From assembly GCF_965279055.1 (NCBI RefSeq), contig NZ_OZ257125.1, positions 4,092,001 to 4,156,000 of the forward strand: a stretch of DNA of 64,000 nucleotides. Direction: 5' to 3'. This stretch comes from Hydrocarboniphaga sp965279055 (lineage in GTDB: Bacteria; Pseudomonadota; Gammaproteobacteria; Nevskiales; Nevskiaceae). This document shows, in pieces, positions 8,353-17,036 of this stretch. The position numbers and the translations under genes are program-made. The stretch's first letter is position 1; every line of letters begins with the position of its first letter. The notes under the pieces were generated by a model, which was not told the origin of the DNA, did no database searches, and worked only from the letters and a program-made list of their open reading frames with translations.

Positions 8353-9388
8353 AGGGGCCGCGAGAGGCATCACGCCCCAGCGCCGCCTGCAGCTGATCGG
8401 CGATCCGCCGCTCCAACCACCAATCCGGCCGGCCGAAGCCGTCGCGGCCGATGAAGCCGACGTGACCGCCGTGCTCCGACAGTTCCAAAGTCACCGATGC
8501 GGCCAGCGCCGCCGCACCCGGCACGGAGTCGCGCTGCATGAAGGGATCGTCCAGCGCGTGCACGATCAGGGTGGGCTTGCGGATATCGCCGAGCACCGCG
8601 CCGCAGCTGGTGCGCGCGTAGTAGTTCAGCGCGTCGCCGAAGCCGTTCAACGGCGCGGTAAAGGCGTCGTCGAATTCGATGAAGCTGCGCGCGCTCAGCA
8701 CGCGCGGCACATCAATGAAGTCCGGCAGCGGCCGGAACGCCTGTTTGCGCCTGACGATGTCTTTCAATCCGCTCAGCAGATGGCGCTGGTACACGCGCGA
8801 GAAGCCGCGGTTCAAACGCTCGGCGCATTCGAGCAGACGGAACGGCACGCTGGCCGCGACCGCGACACTGACCGGGCAGTGCTCGCCCTCCTCGGCCAGC
8901 GCGCGCAGCAGGATATTGCCGCCCATCGACCAGCCGACGGCCGCGATCGGCGTGTACGGCTCGGCGGCATGCAGCCGCTGCCAGACCCAGCGCAGATCGA
9001 CGGTGTCGCCGTGGTGATAGCAGCGCGGCAGCCGGTTCGGCTCCTTGCCGGCGCCGCGCAGCTGCAGCATCACCGCGCGCCAGCCGAGGGCGTCCAGCTT
9101 CATCGCCAGGCCGCGCAGATATTTCGAGTCGAAGCCGCCGCCGAGGCCGTGCAACAGCACCGCGATCGGACCATCACGATTCTGCTCGCCGACCCAGCCC
9201 AGATCGACGAAATCGCCGTCCGGCGTCTGCAGCCGTTCGACACGAATCGCCGGCTGCGGTGTCGGCCGGATCAGCATCGGGGCGATGGTCTGCTGGTGCG
9301 CATGGCGCAGCAGCGGGTGCGGCCGGAAACCGCTTTGCAGGACACGTCCGATCCCGGTTTCGGACGGCGGCGCTAACGATGGCGACAT
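8345..9388 (-). CDS. alpha/beta hydrolase, YheT-like
   Basis: The 347-residue protein of the COG0429/YheT family starts at MSPSLAPPSETGIGR. It has the oxyanion region VLLHGLGGGFDSKYLRGLA, the nucleophile elbow GWSMGGN (Ser), an acid in HALDDPFM and the catalytic His in ELSEHGGHVGF. Family members are esterases of unclear physiological substrate. The N-terminal FRPHPLLRHAHQQTIAPMLI is typical of YheT. It reads towards the PilZ gene and lies downstream of a phasin gene whose terminator overlaps the gap. Confidence 0.88.
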   Translation of the reverse strand: MSPSLAPPSETGIGRVLQSGFRPHPLLRHAHQQTIAPMLIRPTPQPAIRVERLQTPDGDFVDLGWVGEQNRDGPIAVLLHGLGGGFDSKYLRGLAMKLDALGWRAVMLQLRGAGKEPNRLPRCYHHGDTVDLRWVWQRLHAAEPYTPIAAVGWSMGGNILLRALAEEGEHCPVSVAVAASVPFRLLECAERLNRGFSRVYQRHLLSGLKDIVRRKQAFRPLPDFIDVPRVLSARSFIEFDDAFTAPLNGFGDALNYYARTSCGAVLGDIRKPTLIVHALDDPFMQRDSVPGAAALAASVTLELSEHGGHVGFIGRDGFGRPDWWLERRIADQLQAALGRDASRGPLS

Positions 9389-9443
9389 GGAGTTCTTAGG
9401 CTCAAGGTTGCGTGATTCTGCCCTGCCCCTGGAACGCGCCAAC

Positions 9444-9480
9444 AAAAAAGGGCCGAAGCGCGATCGCGCTCCAGCCCTTC
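9444..9480 (-). terminator. Rho-independent terminator of the phasin gene
   Basis: On the minus strand AAGGGCTGGAGCGCGATCGC and its continuation fold into a GC-rich hairpin (AAGGGC...GCCCTT around a palindromic GCGCGATCGCGC) followed by TTTTTT. It starts about 25 bases after the phasin stop codon. Confidence 0.88.
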
Positions 9481-9504
9481 TGGTACCACGTGCCGCTTTA
9501 AAGC

Positions 9505-9969
9505 TTAGGCGGCCTTCTTGGTCGCGCGCTTCTTGGCCGGTGCCTTCTTGGCAGCGGCCTTCTTCGCCGGTGCCTTGCCGGCAACCGGGGCGCCGCTGAG
9601 CTTGGCGCTGACCGAGGCGTAGCCCTTCTTGACGATCTTCACGACTTCGCCGCTGGTCTTGGTGACGGTGGTGACGGTGTCGTTGTAGGCCGAGACGACG
9701 CGCTCGCGGCCGTCCGGCAGGTAGTCGATCGGCGCGGCGGCAACGGCCTTCAGACCGGCGCTCTTGGCCTTCTCGAAGCTGCTCTGCAAGGTCGCGAGCA
9801 GATCCTTGCCGGCTTCGATCTGGGTCTTGACCACGGTCTGCACGCCGTCGACGACGACGTCGTTGGCCTTCAGCAGCGCATCGACCGACACGGTCACCAC
9901 TTCCTGGCCCTTGGCAACCAGCGGTTCAACACGGCCCTTCACATCGTTCACGATCGTCTGCACAGTCAT
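9505..9969 (-). CDS. phasin family protein with Lys/Ala-rich tail
   Basis: The 154-residue protein starts at MTVQTIVNDVKGRVEPLVAK with AAGGAG eight bases upstream. A long amphipathic helical region (residues 1-90, containing VQTVVKTQIEAGKDLLATLQ) is the phasin pattern of proteins that coat polyhydroxyalkanoate granules. The last 30 residues are a histone-H1-like repeat (KAPAKKAAAKKAPAKKRATK) as in PhaF, which links granules to the nucleoid. This implies PHA storage in the organism, although no PHA synthase is in the window. TGCA-rich palindromes upstream may be the operator. An alternative reading as a generic H1-like protein is less likely. Confidence 0.82.
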   Translation of the reverse strand: MTVQTIVNDVKGRVEPLVAKGQEVVTVSVDALLKANDVVVDGVQTVVKTQIEAGKDLLATLQSSFEKAKSAGLKAVAAAPIDYLPDGRERVVSAYNDTVTTVTKTSGEVVKIVKKGYASVSAKLSGAPVAGKAPAKKAAAKKAPAKKRATKKAA

Positions 9970-10043
9970 CACTTCACTCCTTAACAAGAAAAAGATCGGC
10001 GGGGGCGCCTATCGAAAAAACCCAAGCCAAAATGGAAAGCGAT

Positions 10044-10093
10044 GTTGCACTGCAACAACGCGACCAGTGCAGAGTATTTTTGCAGTGCAGCAA
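10044..10093 (-). promoter_or_regulatory. paired TGCA palindromes upstream of the phasin gene
   Basis: GTTGCACTGCAAC is a perfect 13-base palindrome. Twenty-three bases further lies TTGCAGTGCAGCAA, with TTGC/GCAA arms. They sit 75-125 bases before the phasin ATG. Repressors of the PhaR type in other bacteria bind TGC-rich repeats upstream of phasin genes, so these are candidate operators. No PhaR gene is in the window. Confidence 0.5.
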
Positions 10094-10151
10094 AGTCAAG
10101 CCTCAGCCGAGCAACGGCGGGCGCTCAGCATTGGGCCTTAGGATTACCGAC

Positions 10152-11474
10152 ATGAAGCCGTCCCTGATCCATCGGTTGCGCGAAGCGGTATGGCGCGAAC
10201 GAGCGCTGCACACGCGGCACCAGCGCGTGCTGATGCGCTGCGCCCGCTACCTTTACGCGGTGATCCGCGACCTGCTCGCCGGCGACCTGTCGCTGCGCGC
10301 GATGAGCCTGGTCTACACCACGCTGCTGTCGATCGTGCCGCTGCTGGCGCTGGGTTTCTCAGTGCTCAAGGCGCTGGGTGCACACAACAGCCTGGAACCG
10401 GTGCTGATCGAATTCCTGCGCCCGCTGGGGCCGCAGGCGACCGAGATCTCGGCCAAGGTGATGGCCTTCGTCGAGAAGATCCAGGTCGGCGTGCTCGGCT
10501 CGGTCGGCATTGCGCTGCTGTTCTACACCGCGATTTCGCTGATCCAGAAAGTCGAGTCCAGCTTCAATTTCATCTGGCGCATCGAGCATCAGCGCTCGTT
10601 CGCGCAACGCCTGGGCGAATACTTCGGCGTGCTGATGGTCGGGCCGGTGCTGGTGTTCGCCGCGCTCGGTCTGACCGCCACGGTGCTGAAGAGCACCGTG
10701 GTCGCGGACATCGCCGCCTACGAGCCTTTCGGCTGGCTGATCTACCTGATCGCGCGGACCATTCCGTATTTGATCATCGTCGGCCTTTTCAGCTTCCTGT
10801 ACAGCTTTCTGGTCAACGCCAAGGTTCGCTGGAATGCGGCGCTGGCCGGCGGCCTGACCGCGGGCGTGCTGTGGCAGACCGGCAGCCTGCTGTTCGCTTC
10901 CTTCGTCGCCAACGCCAGCAACTACAACGCGGTGTATTCGGGTTTCGCGATCGGCATTTTTCTGCTGATCTGGATCTATGTCGGCTGGCTGATCCTGCTG
11001 ATCGGCTGCCAGCTCGCCTTCTACGTGCAGAACCCACGGCACCTGGACCCGGTGCGCCGCGCCACCCAGATCGCCGGCCGCGAGGCCGAGTATCTGGCGC
11101 TGACGATCATGGCGATGGCGGCGCAGCGCTACATCCAGGGCGACAAGGGCCTGACCCAGGACGACCTGATCGAGGGCATCGACGCGCCGCCGGAGAACAT
11201 CACCCATGTCGTCGAAGCGCTGATCGAAAGCAGCTACCTGATCGAGTCCGGCCCGGCACGCGCGCTGCTGCTGCCGGCGCGCGATCCGGCGTCGATCCAG
11301 CTGGCGGCGATGTGGCGCGCGCTGCGCACCCACGGCATGGTGGTGAAAGTGCGCGGCCCGCTCGGCCATCGGGTCGCGGCGCTGCTCGACGCCGCCGAAG
11401 GCAGCTTCCACGCCAGCGGCGGTGATCTGAACCTGCGCGACTGGCTGGCACAGGCCGCGCCCGAAAAGCCGTAA
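10152..11474 (+). CDS. YihY/BrkB family inner-membrane protein
   Basis: The 440-residue protein begins MKPSLIHRLREAVWRERALH. A soluble N-terminal segment is followed by about six membrane spans: SLVYTTLLSIVPLLALGFSV, VGIALLFYTAISLIQ, YFGVLMVGPVLVFAAL, IPYLIIVGLFSFLYSFL, AGVLWQTGSLLFASF and IGIFLLIWIYVGWLILLIG. The family motifs around SLRAMSLVYTTLLSIVPL and YNAVYSGFAIGIFLLIWIY are clear. A 130-residue cytoplasmic tail looks like a winged-helix region (LTQDDLIEGIDAPPENITHV). Function in bacteria is unsettled. It was once annotated as ribonuclease BN, which is wrong for this family. It is divergent from the phasin gene. Confidence 0.9.
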   Translation: MKPSLIHRLREAVWRERALHTRHQRVLMRCARYLYAVIRDLLAGDLSLRAMSLVYTTLLSIVPLLALGFSVLKALGAHNSLEPVLIEFLRPLGPQATEISAKVMAFVEKIQVGVLGSVGIALLFYTAISLIQKVESSFNFIWRIEHQRSFAQRLGEYFGVLMVGPVLVFAALGLTATVLKSTVVADIAAYEPFGWLIYLIARTIPYLIIVGLFSFLYSFLVNAKVRWNAALAGGLTAGVLWQTGSLLFASFVANASNYNAVYSGFAIGIFLLIWIYVGWLILLIGCQLAFYVQNPRHLDPVRRATQIAGREAEYLALTIMAMAAQRYIQGDKGLTQDDLIEGIDAPPENITHVVEALIESSYLIESGPARALLLPARDPASIQLAAMWRALRTHGMVVKVRGPLGHRVAALLDAAEGSFHASGGDLNLRDWLAQAAPEKP

Positions 11475-11646
11475 GCGACATACCGCGAAACGAGCCGGCG
11501 AACGGTGCCATACGCCGGCGCATGCCGGTTCGCCGCGCGACTATGAATCCCCTATCATCCGGCGATCCGCGGAGGACGGGCAGTGACGCGGAGCGCCAAA
11601 AACCCATAACTAAACGCAAAACCACGACAGGCAGGACTTCTCGCCA

Positions 11647-13335
11647 ATGACCGCGAACAGCGCCGCTACGGCCAGCAAAATCTGGCTTTCGCAATATTCC
11701 CCTGGCGTGCCTGCCGAAATCGACCTGAGCACCTACCAGTCGATCGTCGACATCCTCGAAACCGCCTGCAAGCGCTATCGCAACCAGGTGGCCTACGAGT
11801 GCATGGGCATCAGCATCACCTACGACGAGCTGGACAAGCTCACCCAGGATTTCGCCAGCTACCTGCAGAACGTGCTCGGCCTGAACGCCGGCGACCGCGT
11901 CGCGATCATGCTGCCCAACCTGCTGCAGTATCCGGTGGTGATGTTCGGCATCCTGCGCGCCGGCCTGGTCGTGGTGAACGTCAATCCGCTGTACACGCCG
12001 CGCGAACTCGAACACCAGCTCAACGACAGCGGCGCGCGCGCGATCGTCATCATCGAAAATTTCTGCGTGACCTTGCAGCAGGTGCTGGGCAAGACCAAGG
12101 TCGAGACCGTGGTCACCACCGAGATCGGTGATCTGGCGCCGTTCCCGAAGCGGCCGCTGATGAACTTCGTCGTCAAGCGCGTCAAGAAGATGGTGCCGGA
12201 CTGGAACATTCCCGGCACGGTGCCGCTGCGCAAGGCCCTGGCGCGCGGCCGTTCGCAGCCCTATCACCGCGTCACCATCAAGCAGGAAGACACCGCGTAT
12301 CTGCAGTACACCGGCGGCACCACCGGCGTGTCCAAGGGCGCGCAGCTGCTGCACCGGAATATCGTCGGCAACGTGCTGCAGGTTCGCGCCTGGCTCAGCG
12401 GTTATCTGAACGACGGCAAGGAGCTGATCATCACGGCGCTGCCGCTGTACCACATCTTCGCATTGACGGCGAACTGCCTGGTGTTCCTGTCGGTCGGCGG
12501 CAAGAACGTGCTGATCCCGAACCCGCGCGACATGCCGGGCTTCATCGCCGAACTGGCCAAGCACAAGTTCACGGTGATCACCGGCGTCAACACCTTGTTC
12601 AACGGCCTGCTGAATACACCGGGCTTCGCCGAGCTGGATTTCAAGCCACTGCGCTTCACGCTCGGCGGCGGCGCCGCGGTACAGCAGGCCGTCGCGGAAC
12701 GCTGGAAGAAGGTCACCGGCGCGCCGCTGTCCGAGGCTTACGGCCTGACCGAAACCTCGCCCGGCGTGTGCATCAATCCGATGACCTCGCTGGAATGGAA
12801 CGGCACCATCGGCACGCCGATCCCGTCGACCGACGTGGTGCTGCGCGACGACGACAACAAGGACGTCGTGCCCGGCGAAGCCGGCGAGCTGTGCGTGAAA
12901 GGCCCGCAGGTCATGGCCGGTTACTGGAACCTGCCGGAGGAGACCGCCAAGGTGATGACGCCGGACGGCTACCTGCGCACCGGCGACGTCGCGACGATGG
13001 ACGAGCGCGGCTACTTCAAGATCGTCGATCGCAAGAAGGACATGATCATCGTTTCGGGCTTCAACGTGTACCCGAACGAAATCGAGGACGTGGTCGCCAG
13101 GCACAGCGGCGTGCTCGAATGCGCCTGTGTCGGCGTGCCCGACGACAAGACCGGCGAAGCGGTCAAGGTTGTCGTGGTCAAGAAAGATCCGGACCTGACC
13201 GTCGCCGCGCTGCGCGAGCACTGCAAGCAGTTCCTGACCGGCTACAAGATTCCGAAGACGATCGAGTTCCGCAGCGAGCTGCCGAAGTCGCCGATCGGCA
13301 AGATCCTGCGGAAGGAGTTGCGCGGGAAAGCCTGA
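11647..13335 (+). CDS. fadD: long-chain fatty acid-CoA ligase
   Basis: The 562-residue enzyme catalyses ATP-dependent fatty acyl-CoA formation. The P-loop YTGGTTGVSKGAQLLHRN is near residue 220. The FACS signature NGTIGTPIPSTD...GYLRTGDVATMDERGYF and the C-terminal catalytic Lys in SPIGKILRKELR are all present. Length matches E. coli FadD (561). The start codon follows a weak site (AGGACTT). It stands alone, followed by a REP pair and the convergent min operon. It is distinct from the FadD6-like enzyme at 5.6 kb, so it probably serves general long-chain beta-oxidation. Confidence 0.95.
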   Translation: MTANSAATASKIWLSQYSPGVPAEIDLSTYQSIVDILETACKRYRNQVAYECMGISITYDELDKLTQDFASYLQNVLGLNAGDRVAIMLPNLLQYPVVMFGILRAGLVVVNVNPLYTPRELEHQLNDSGARAIVIIENFCVTLQQVLGKTKVETVVTTEIGDLAPFPKRPLMNFVVKRVKKMVPDWNIPGTVPLRKALARGRSQPYHRVTIKQEDTAYLQYTGGTTGVSKGAQLLHRNIVGNVLQVRAWLSGYLNDGKELIITALPLYHIFALTANCLVFLSVGGKNVLIPNPRDMPGFIAELAKHKFTVITGVNTLFNGLLNTPGFAELDFKPLRFTLGGGAAVQQAVAERWKKVTGAPLSEAYGLTETSPGVCINPMTSLEWNGTIGTPIPSTDVVLRDDDNKDVVPGEAGELCVKGPQVMAGYWNLPEETAKVMTPDGYLRTGDVATMDERGYFKIVDRKKDMIIVSGFNVYPNEIEDVVARHSGVLECACVGVPDDKTGEAVKVVVVKKDPDLTVAALREHCKQFLTGYKIPKTIEFRSELPKSPIGKILRKELRGKA

Positions 13336-13341
13336 GCTGCG

Positions 13342-13406
13342 CCTGTAGGAGCGGGCTTGCCCGCGACCTGAAAGCTCTCAGTCGCGGGCAAGCCCGCTCC
13401 TACAGG
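13342..13406. repeat. REP inverted pair (GTAGGAG family), copy 2
   Basis: This copy has the GAGCGGGCTTGCCCGCGA hairpin variant in two inverted halves, between the convergent ends of fadD and minE. It could also stop transcription from both sides. Confidence 0.9.
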
Positions 13407-13425
13407 GTGACGTTGTAGCGTCGAA

Positions 13426-13689
13426 CTACGTGCGTTCCGGCAGCGTGATACTCATCGCCAGCACTTCGTCGCCGTCTTCGCGCTTCACATCCACGTGCAC
13501 CGCCGAGTCCGGCACGGCGACGTATTTGCGCACCACGGCCAGCAACTCCTCGCGCAGGCGATTCAGATATTCCGGGCCATTGGCGCGGCCGGCGCGCTGA
13601 TGCGAGACCACGACCATCAGCCGCTCCTTGGCGGTCTGGGCGCTCGCGGTCTGCTCGGCGCGAAACAGTTTCAGCCAGTCGAAAGCCAT
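13426..13689 (-). CDS. minE: cell division topological specificity factor MinE
   Basis: The 87-residue protein starts at MAFDWLKLFRAEQT, the membrane-targeting N-terminus of MinE. It is followed by the MinD-binding/anti-MinCD segment AKERLMVVVSHQR and the dimerisation domain YLNRLREELLAVVRKYV...VHVDVKREDGDEVLAMSITL. It displaces MinC and MinD from the membrane and drives their pole-to-pole oscillation. It lies last in minC-minD-minE, four bases after minD. Confidence 0.97.
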   Translation of the reverse strand: MAFDWLKLFRAEQTASAQTAKERLMVVVSHQRAGRANGPEYLNRLREELLAVVRKYVAVPDSAVHVDVKREDGDEVLAMSITLPERT

Positions 13690-13693
13690 AGGC

Positions 13694-14503
13694 CTAGCCT
13701 CCGAACAGTTTGCTGAGCAAACCCTTCTTCTCAGCACTGATGAAGCGGTGCGGGCGCTCCTCGCCGAGGAAGCGCGCGACCAGATCCTCGTAGGCCTGGC
13801 CGGCGTCGGTGAGCTTGTCGTTGATCACCGGCGAACCCGAGTTGGATGCCGACAGCACGCTCGGCGATTCCGGAATGATGCCGAGCACCGGGATGCCGAG
13901 GATGTCCTTGACGTCGTCGATCGACAGCATCTCGCCCTTGGCGACGCGCGCCGGGTTGTAGCGCGTGATCACCAGGTGCTCCTTGACGCGCCCGGCGCCG
14001 CTCTCGACCAGCTTGGTCTTGCTGGCCAGCAGGCCGAGCACGCGATCGGAGTCGCGCACCGAGGATACTTCCGGATTCGTCACGACCAGCGCCTCGTCGG
14101 CGAAGTACATCGCCAGATGCGCGCCGCGCTCGATGCCGGCCGGCGAGTCGCAGATGATGTAGTCAAACTCCTTGGCCAGCTCATTGAGCACTTTCTCGAC
14201 ACCGGCTTCGGACAGCGCGTCCTTGTCCCGCGTCTGGCTGGCGGCCAGCACGTAGAGGTTGTCGTATTGCTTGTCCTTGATCAGCGCCTGGCGCAGGTTC
14301 GCCTCTTCGTGGATCACGTTGACGAAGTCGAACACCACGCGGCGCTCACAGCCCATGATCAGATCGAGATTGCGCAGGCCGACGTCGAAGTCGATCACGA
14401 CGGTCTTCTTGCCGCGCGCGGCCAGGCCGGTGGAGAACGAGGCGCTGGTCGTGGTCTTGCCGACGCCGCCCTTGCCCGATGTCACTACGACGATTTTCGT
14501 CAC
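13694..14503 (-). CDS. minD: septum site-determining ATPase MinD
   Basis: The 269-residue ParA/MinD-family ATPase carries the deviant Walker A motif GKGGVGKTT at residues 10-18, with the signature Lys 11. Switch regions are VIDFDVGLRNLDLIMG and YIICDSPAGIERGA. The C-terminal amphipathic helix GLLSKLFGG anchors ATP-bound dimers to the membrane. It recruits MinC to block FtsZ rings at the poles and is released by MinE. It sits between minC and minE in the standard order. Confidence 0.97.
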   Translation of the reverse strand: MTKIVVVTSGKGGVGKTTTSASFSTGLAARGKKTVVIDFDVGLRNLDLIMGCERRVVFDFVNVIHEEANLRQALIKDKQYDNLYVLAASQTRDKDALSEAGVEKVLNELAKEFDYIICDSPAGIERGAHLAMYFADEALVVTNPEVSSVRDSDRVLGLLASKTKLVESGAGRVKEHLVITRYNPARVAKGEMLSIDDVKDILGIPVLGIIPESPSVLSASNSGSPVINDKLTDAGQAYEDLVARFLGEERPHRFISAEKKGLLSKLFGG

Positions 14504-14570
14504 CGCTGCCCCTCTTTAAAGTTCGTTACCGCTTTTGAAGTGTTCGTCCGGACCGGCGCGCAGCGCCGCG

Positions 14571-15311
14571 TCAAGAGTCGAGCCGTTCGATTTTGAGTGT
14601 GCCCTGCTGCAGGCTGGCCTGCACCGCCTGGCCGCGCAAGGCACCCTGCATCTGGTCGGCGACCGCATAGACGCCGGCGACCGCGAGCAGGTCAGCCTCC
14701 ATCTTGCGACAGAAGATACGCGCCGCGGTATCGCCGCGCGCGCCCGCCAGCGCGCGGCCGCGCAGCGTTCCATAGACGTGGATGCAGCCGTCCGAGATCA
14801 CCTCGGCGCCCGGGCTGACCAGCTGGGTCACGATCAGGTCGGCGCCTTCGGCGTAGATCTGCTGGCCGCTGCGCACCGGCTCGGTGACGATCCGGGTCGA
14901 GCGGCGCACCGCCAGCTGCGGTGCCGGCGCGGCGATCGGCTCGGGCGGCGGCGGCGCTTCGACCGGCGCTGGCTCGACCGCGCGGGCTGCACTGCGGCCT
15001 TCGCTGACCACATCCGGCGGCAGCACCGGCAGGCCGCACAGACGCGCGTCGCCGGCCAGCGCGCCTTCCATCGCGGCCAGCGGCTGCATGCCGAGATCGC
15101 GCATCAGCTTGAGCACGCCGGCCAGCTCGATAGCAAACTCGCTCTCCAGGATCACCGGAAGGCCTTCGATGGCCTGCGGCATCTGCCGTGCGAAGTTGCG
15201 CAGATGGGCTTCGATCGCCTTGAGGTCGGGATCGAGCACGCGCACCCGCGTCAAGGACAGCACGCGCCCCTTCAACTCCAGAGCAGGCTTGGCTTTGGGC
15301 ATGGATTTCAT
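14571..15311 (-). CDS. minC: septum site-determining protein MinC
   Basis: The 246-residue FtsZ inhibitor has an N-terminal domain (residues 10-105, LELKGRVLSLTRVRVLD... VILESEFAIELAGVLKLMRD). A Pro/Ala linker (APVEAPPPPEPIAAPAP) connects it to the C-terminal right-handed beta-helix (VRSGQQIYAEGADLIVTQLV, HVYGTLRGRALAGARGD, RIFCRKMEADLLAVAGVY), which binds MinD. A second ATG three codons in is an alternative start, and neither has a strong ribosome-binding site. It is the first gene of the min operon. Transcription probably starts in the 170 bases shared with the divergent ATP-grasp gene. Confidence 0.95.
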   Translation of the reverse strand: MKSMPKAKPALELKGRVLSLTRVRVLDPDLKAIEAHLRNFARQMPQAIEGLPVILESEFAIELAGVLKLMRDLGMQPLAAMEGALAGDARLCGLPVLPPDVVSEGRSAARAVEPAPVEAPPPPEPIAAPAPQLAVRRSTRIVTEPVRSGQQIYAEGADLIVTQLVSPGAEVISDGCIHVYGTLRGRALAGARGDTAARIFCRKMEADLLAVAGVYAVADQMQGALRGQAVQASLQQGTLKIERLDS

Positions 15312-15482
15312 CTAGCGGAATTGCATCAGTCTATCATCCAGGCTCGCGATCTCCCGCGGCCTGCGGTCCGCGGCCGACGCACCGAAGCGGTGCAGCGATG
15401 GCCTATGTTTTGCTACGGCTTCCTGTTAGCGTAGGTCTTTAGTTGTTCAACAAAAAAAGCGGCCATCACCCTGCGGGAGATC

Positions 15483-17036
15483 ATGGCAATCGATTGGCGG
15501 CAATACCGCTGCGAAAACTTCTACGACGAGCTGTGTGAGGCACCCGGACGGCCCCGCGCCGCGGCCCTCAAGCTCGCCGAATATCTGCAAGCCCTGTCCG
15601 AACCGGAAATGGCCGAGCGTCGCCTCGCGGCGGAGCTGGCGATCAAGGTCATGGGCATCAGCTTCACGGTGTATTCCGAGGGCAAGAATGTCGACCGCGC
15701 CTGGCCGTTCGACATCATTCCCCGGATCATCCCGCTGACCGAATGGCAGAAGACCGAAGCCGGTCTGAAGCAGCGCGCCTACGCGCTGAACCTGTTCATC
15801 CAGGATCTGTACAACGACCAGAAGATCATCAAGGACGGCGTGTTCCCGGCCGACCTGCTGAACGAGTCGGTGAACTTCCGCAAGCAGTGCATCGGCGTCA
15901 AGCCGGCCAACGGCGTCTGGGCGCACATCTGCGGCTCGGATCTGGTGCGCGACAAGGACGGCACCATGTACGTGCTGGAGGACAACCTGCGGGTTCCCTC
16001 CGGCGTTTCCTACATGGTCGAGAACCGCCTGGTCACCAAGCGCGTGTTCCCGGAGCTGTTCGAGGCGACCACGATCCTGCCGGTGGACGATTACCCCGCG
16101 CAGCTCTACGACACGCTGGCGGCGATCTCGCCGCGGCCGCTGGACCAGCCCAACATCGTGCTGCTGACGCCGGGCATCTTCAATTCGGCCTACTTCGAGC
16201 ACGCCTATCTGGCGCAGCAGATGGGCATCGAGCTGGTCGAGGGCACCGACCTGTTCGTCGCCGACGACGACTGCGTCTACATGCGCACCATCTACGGCCC
16301 GCGCCGGGTCGACGTGATCTATCGCCGCATCGACGATCTGTTCCTCGATCCGGAGGCCTTCAACCCCGATTCCATCCTCGGCGTGCCCGGCCTGATGCGC
16401 GCCTGGATCCGCGGCCGCGTGGCGCTGGCCAACTGCCCGGGCGCCGGTGTGGCCGACGACAAGGTCGTCTACGCCTTCGTGCCGGCGATGATCAAGTACT
16501 ACCTGGGGGAGGACCCGATCATCCCCAACGTGCCCAGCTATCTGTGCATGGACCCGAAGCAGCGCGAATACGTGATCGCCAACCTCGACAAGCTGGTGGT
16601 CAAGCCGGCCAACGAGTCCGGCGGCTACGGCATGCTGATCGGCCCGCGCTCGACGCCGGAGGAGCGCGACAAGTTCCGCCGCCTGATCGAGGCCAACCCG
16701 CGCAACTACATGGCCCAGCCGACCCTGGCGCTGTCGACCGCCCCGACGATGATGGAAGACAACAGCGTGGAACCGCGGCATCTCGACCTGCGCCCCTTCA
16801 TCCTGTCGCGCGGCAGCGTCGAATCCACCTATGTGACCACCGGCGGCCTGACCCGCGTGGCGATGGTGCGCGGCTCGCTGGTGGTCAACTCCAGCCAGGG
16901 CGGCGGCGCCAAGGACACCTGGATCGTCGATATGGACGACAGCCCGATGCAATCGCAGAGCCTGGGCGGCATGAGCCAGTCGCAGGCCTTAGGCAGCGGC
17001 TCGCCGCAGGACACGCCGGCGCGGGGTGACGACTGA
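15483..17036 (+). CDS. circularly permuted type 2 ATP-grasp protein
   Basis: The 517-residue protein of the COG2308 family begins MAIDWRQYRCENFYDELCEA after GGGAG. Segments typical of the family include RAWPFDIIPRIIPLTEWQKT, ALNLFIQDLYNDQKIIKDGV, MYVLEDNLRVPSGVSYMVEN and VVKPANESGGYGMLIGP, the last being the ATP-grasp core. The family is predicted to form amide or ester bonds on a peptide or amino group. It almost always pairs with an alpha-E protein and often a transglutaminase-like protein. Here the alpha-E gene overlaps by one base. The C-terminal tail is rich in Gln/Ser/Gly and probably disordered. Confidence 0.92.
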   Translation: MAIDWRQYRCENFYDELCEAPGRPRAAALKLAEYLQALSEPEMAERRLAAELAIKVMGISFTVYSEGKNVDRAWPFDIIPRIIPLTEWQKTEAGLKQRAYALNLFIQDLYNDQKIIKDGVFPADLLNESVNFRKQCIGVKPANGVWAHICGSDLVRDKDGTMYVLEDNLRVPSGVSYMVENRLVTKRVFPELFEATTILPVDDYPAQLYDTLAAISPRPLDQPNIVLLTPGIFNSAYFEHAYLAQQMGIELVEGTDLFVADDDCVYMRTIYGPRRVDVIYRRIDDLFLDPEAFNPDSILGVPGLMRAWIRGRVALANCPGAGVADDKVVYAFVPAMIKYYLGEDPIIPNVPSYLCMDPKQREYVIANLDKLVVKPANESGGYGMLIGPRSTPEERDKFRRLIEANPRNYMAQPTLALSTAPTMMEDNSVEPRHLDLRPFILSRGSVESTYVTTGGLTRVAMVRGSLVVNSSQGGGAKDTWIVDMDDSPMQSQSLGGMSQSQALGSGSPQDTPARGDD

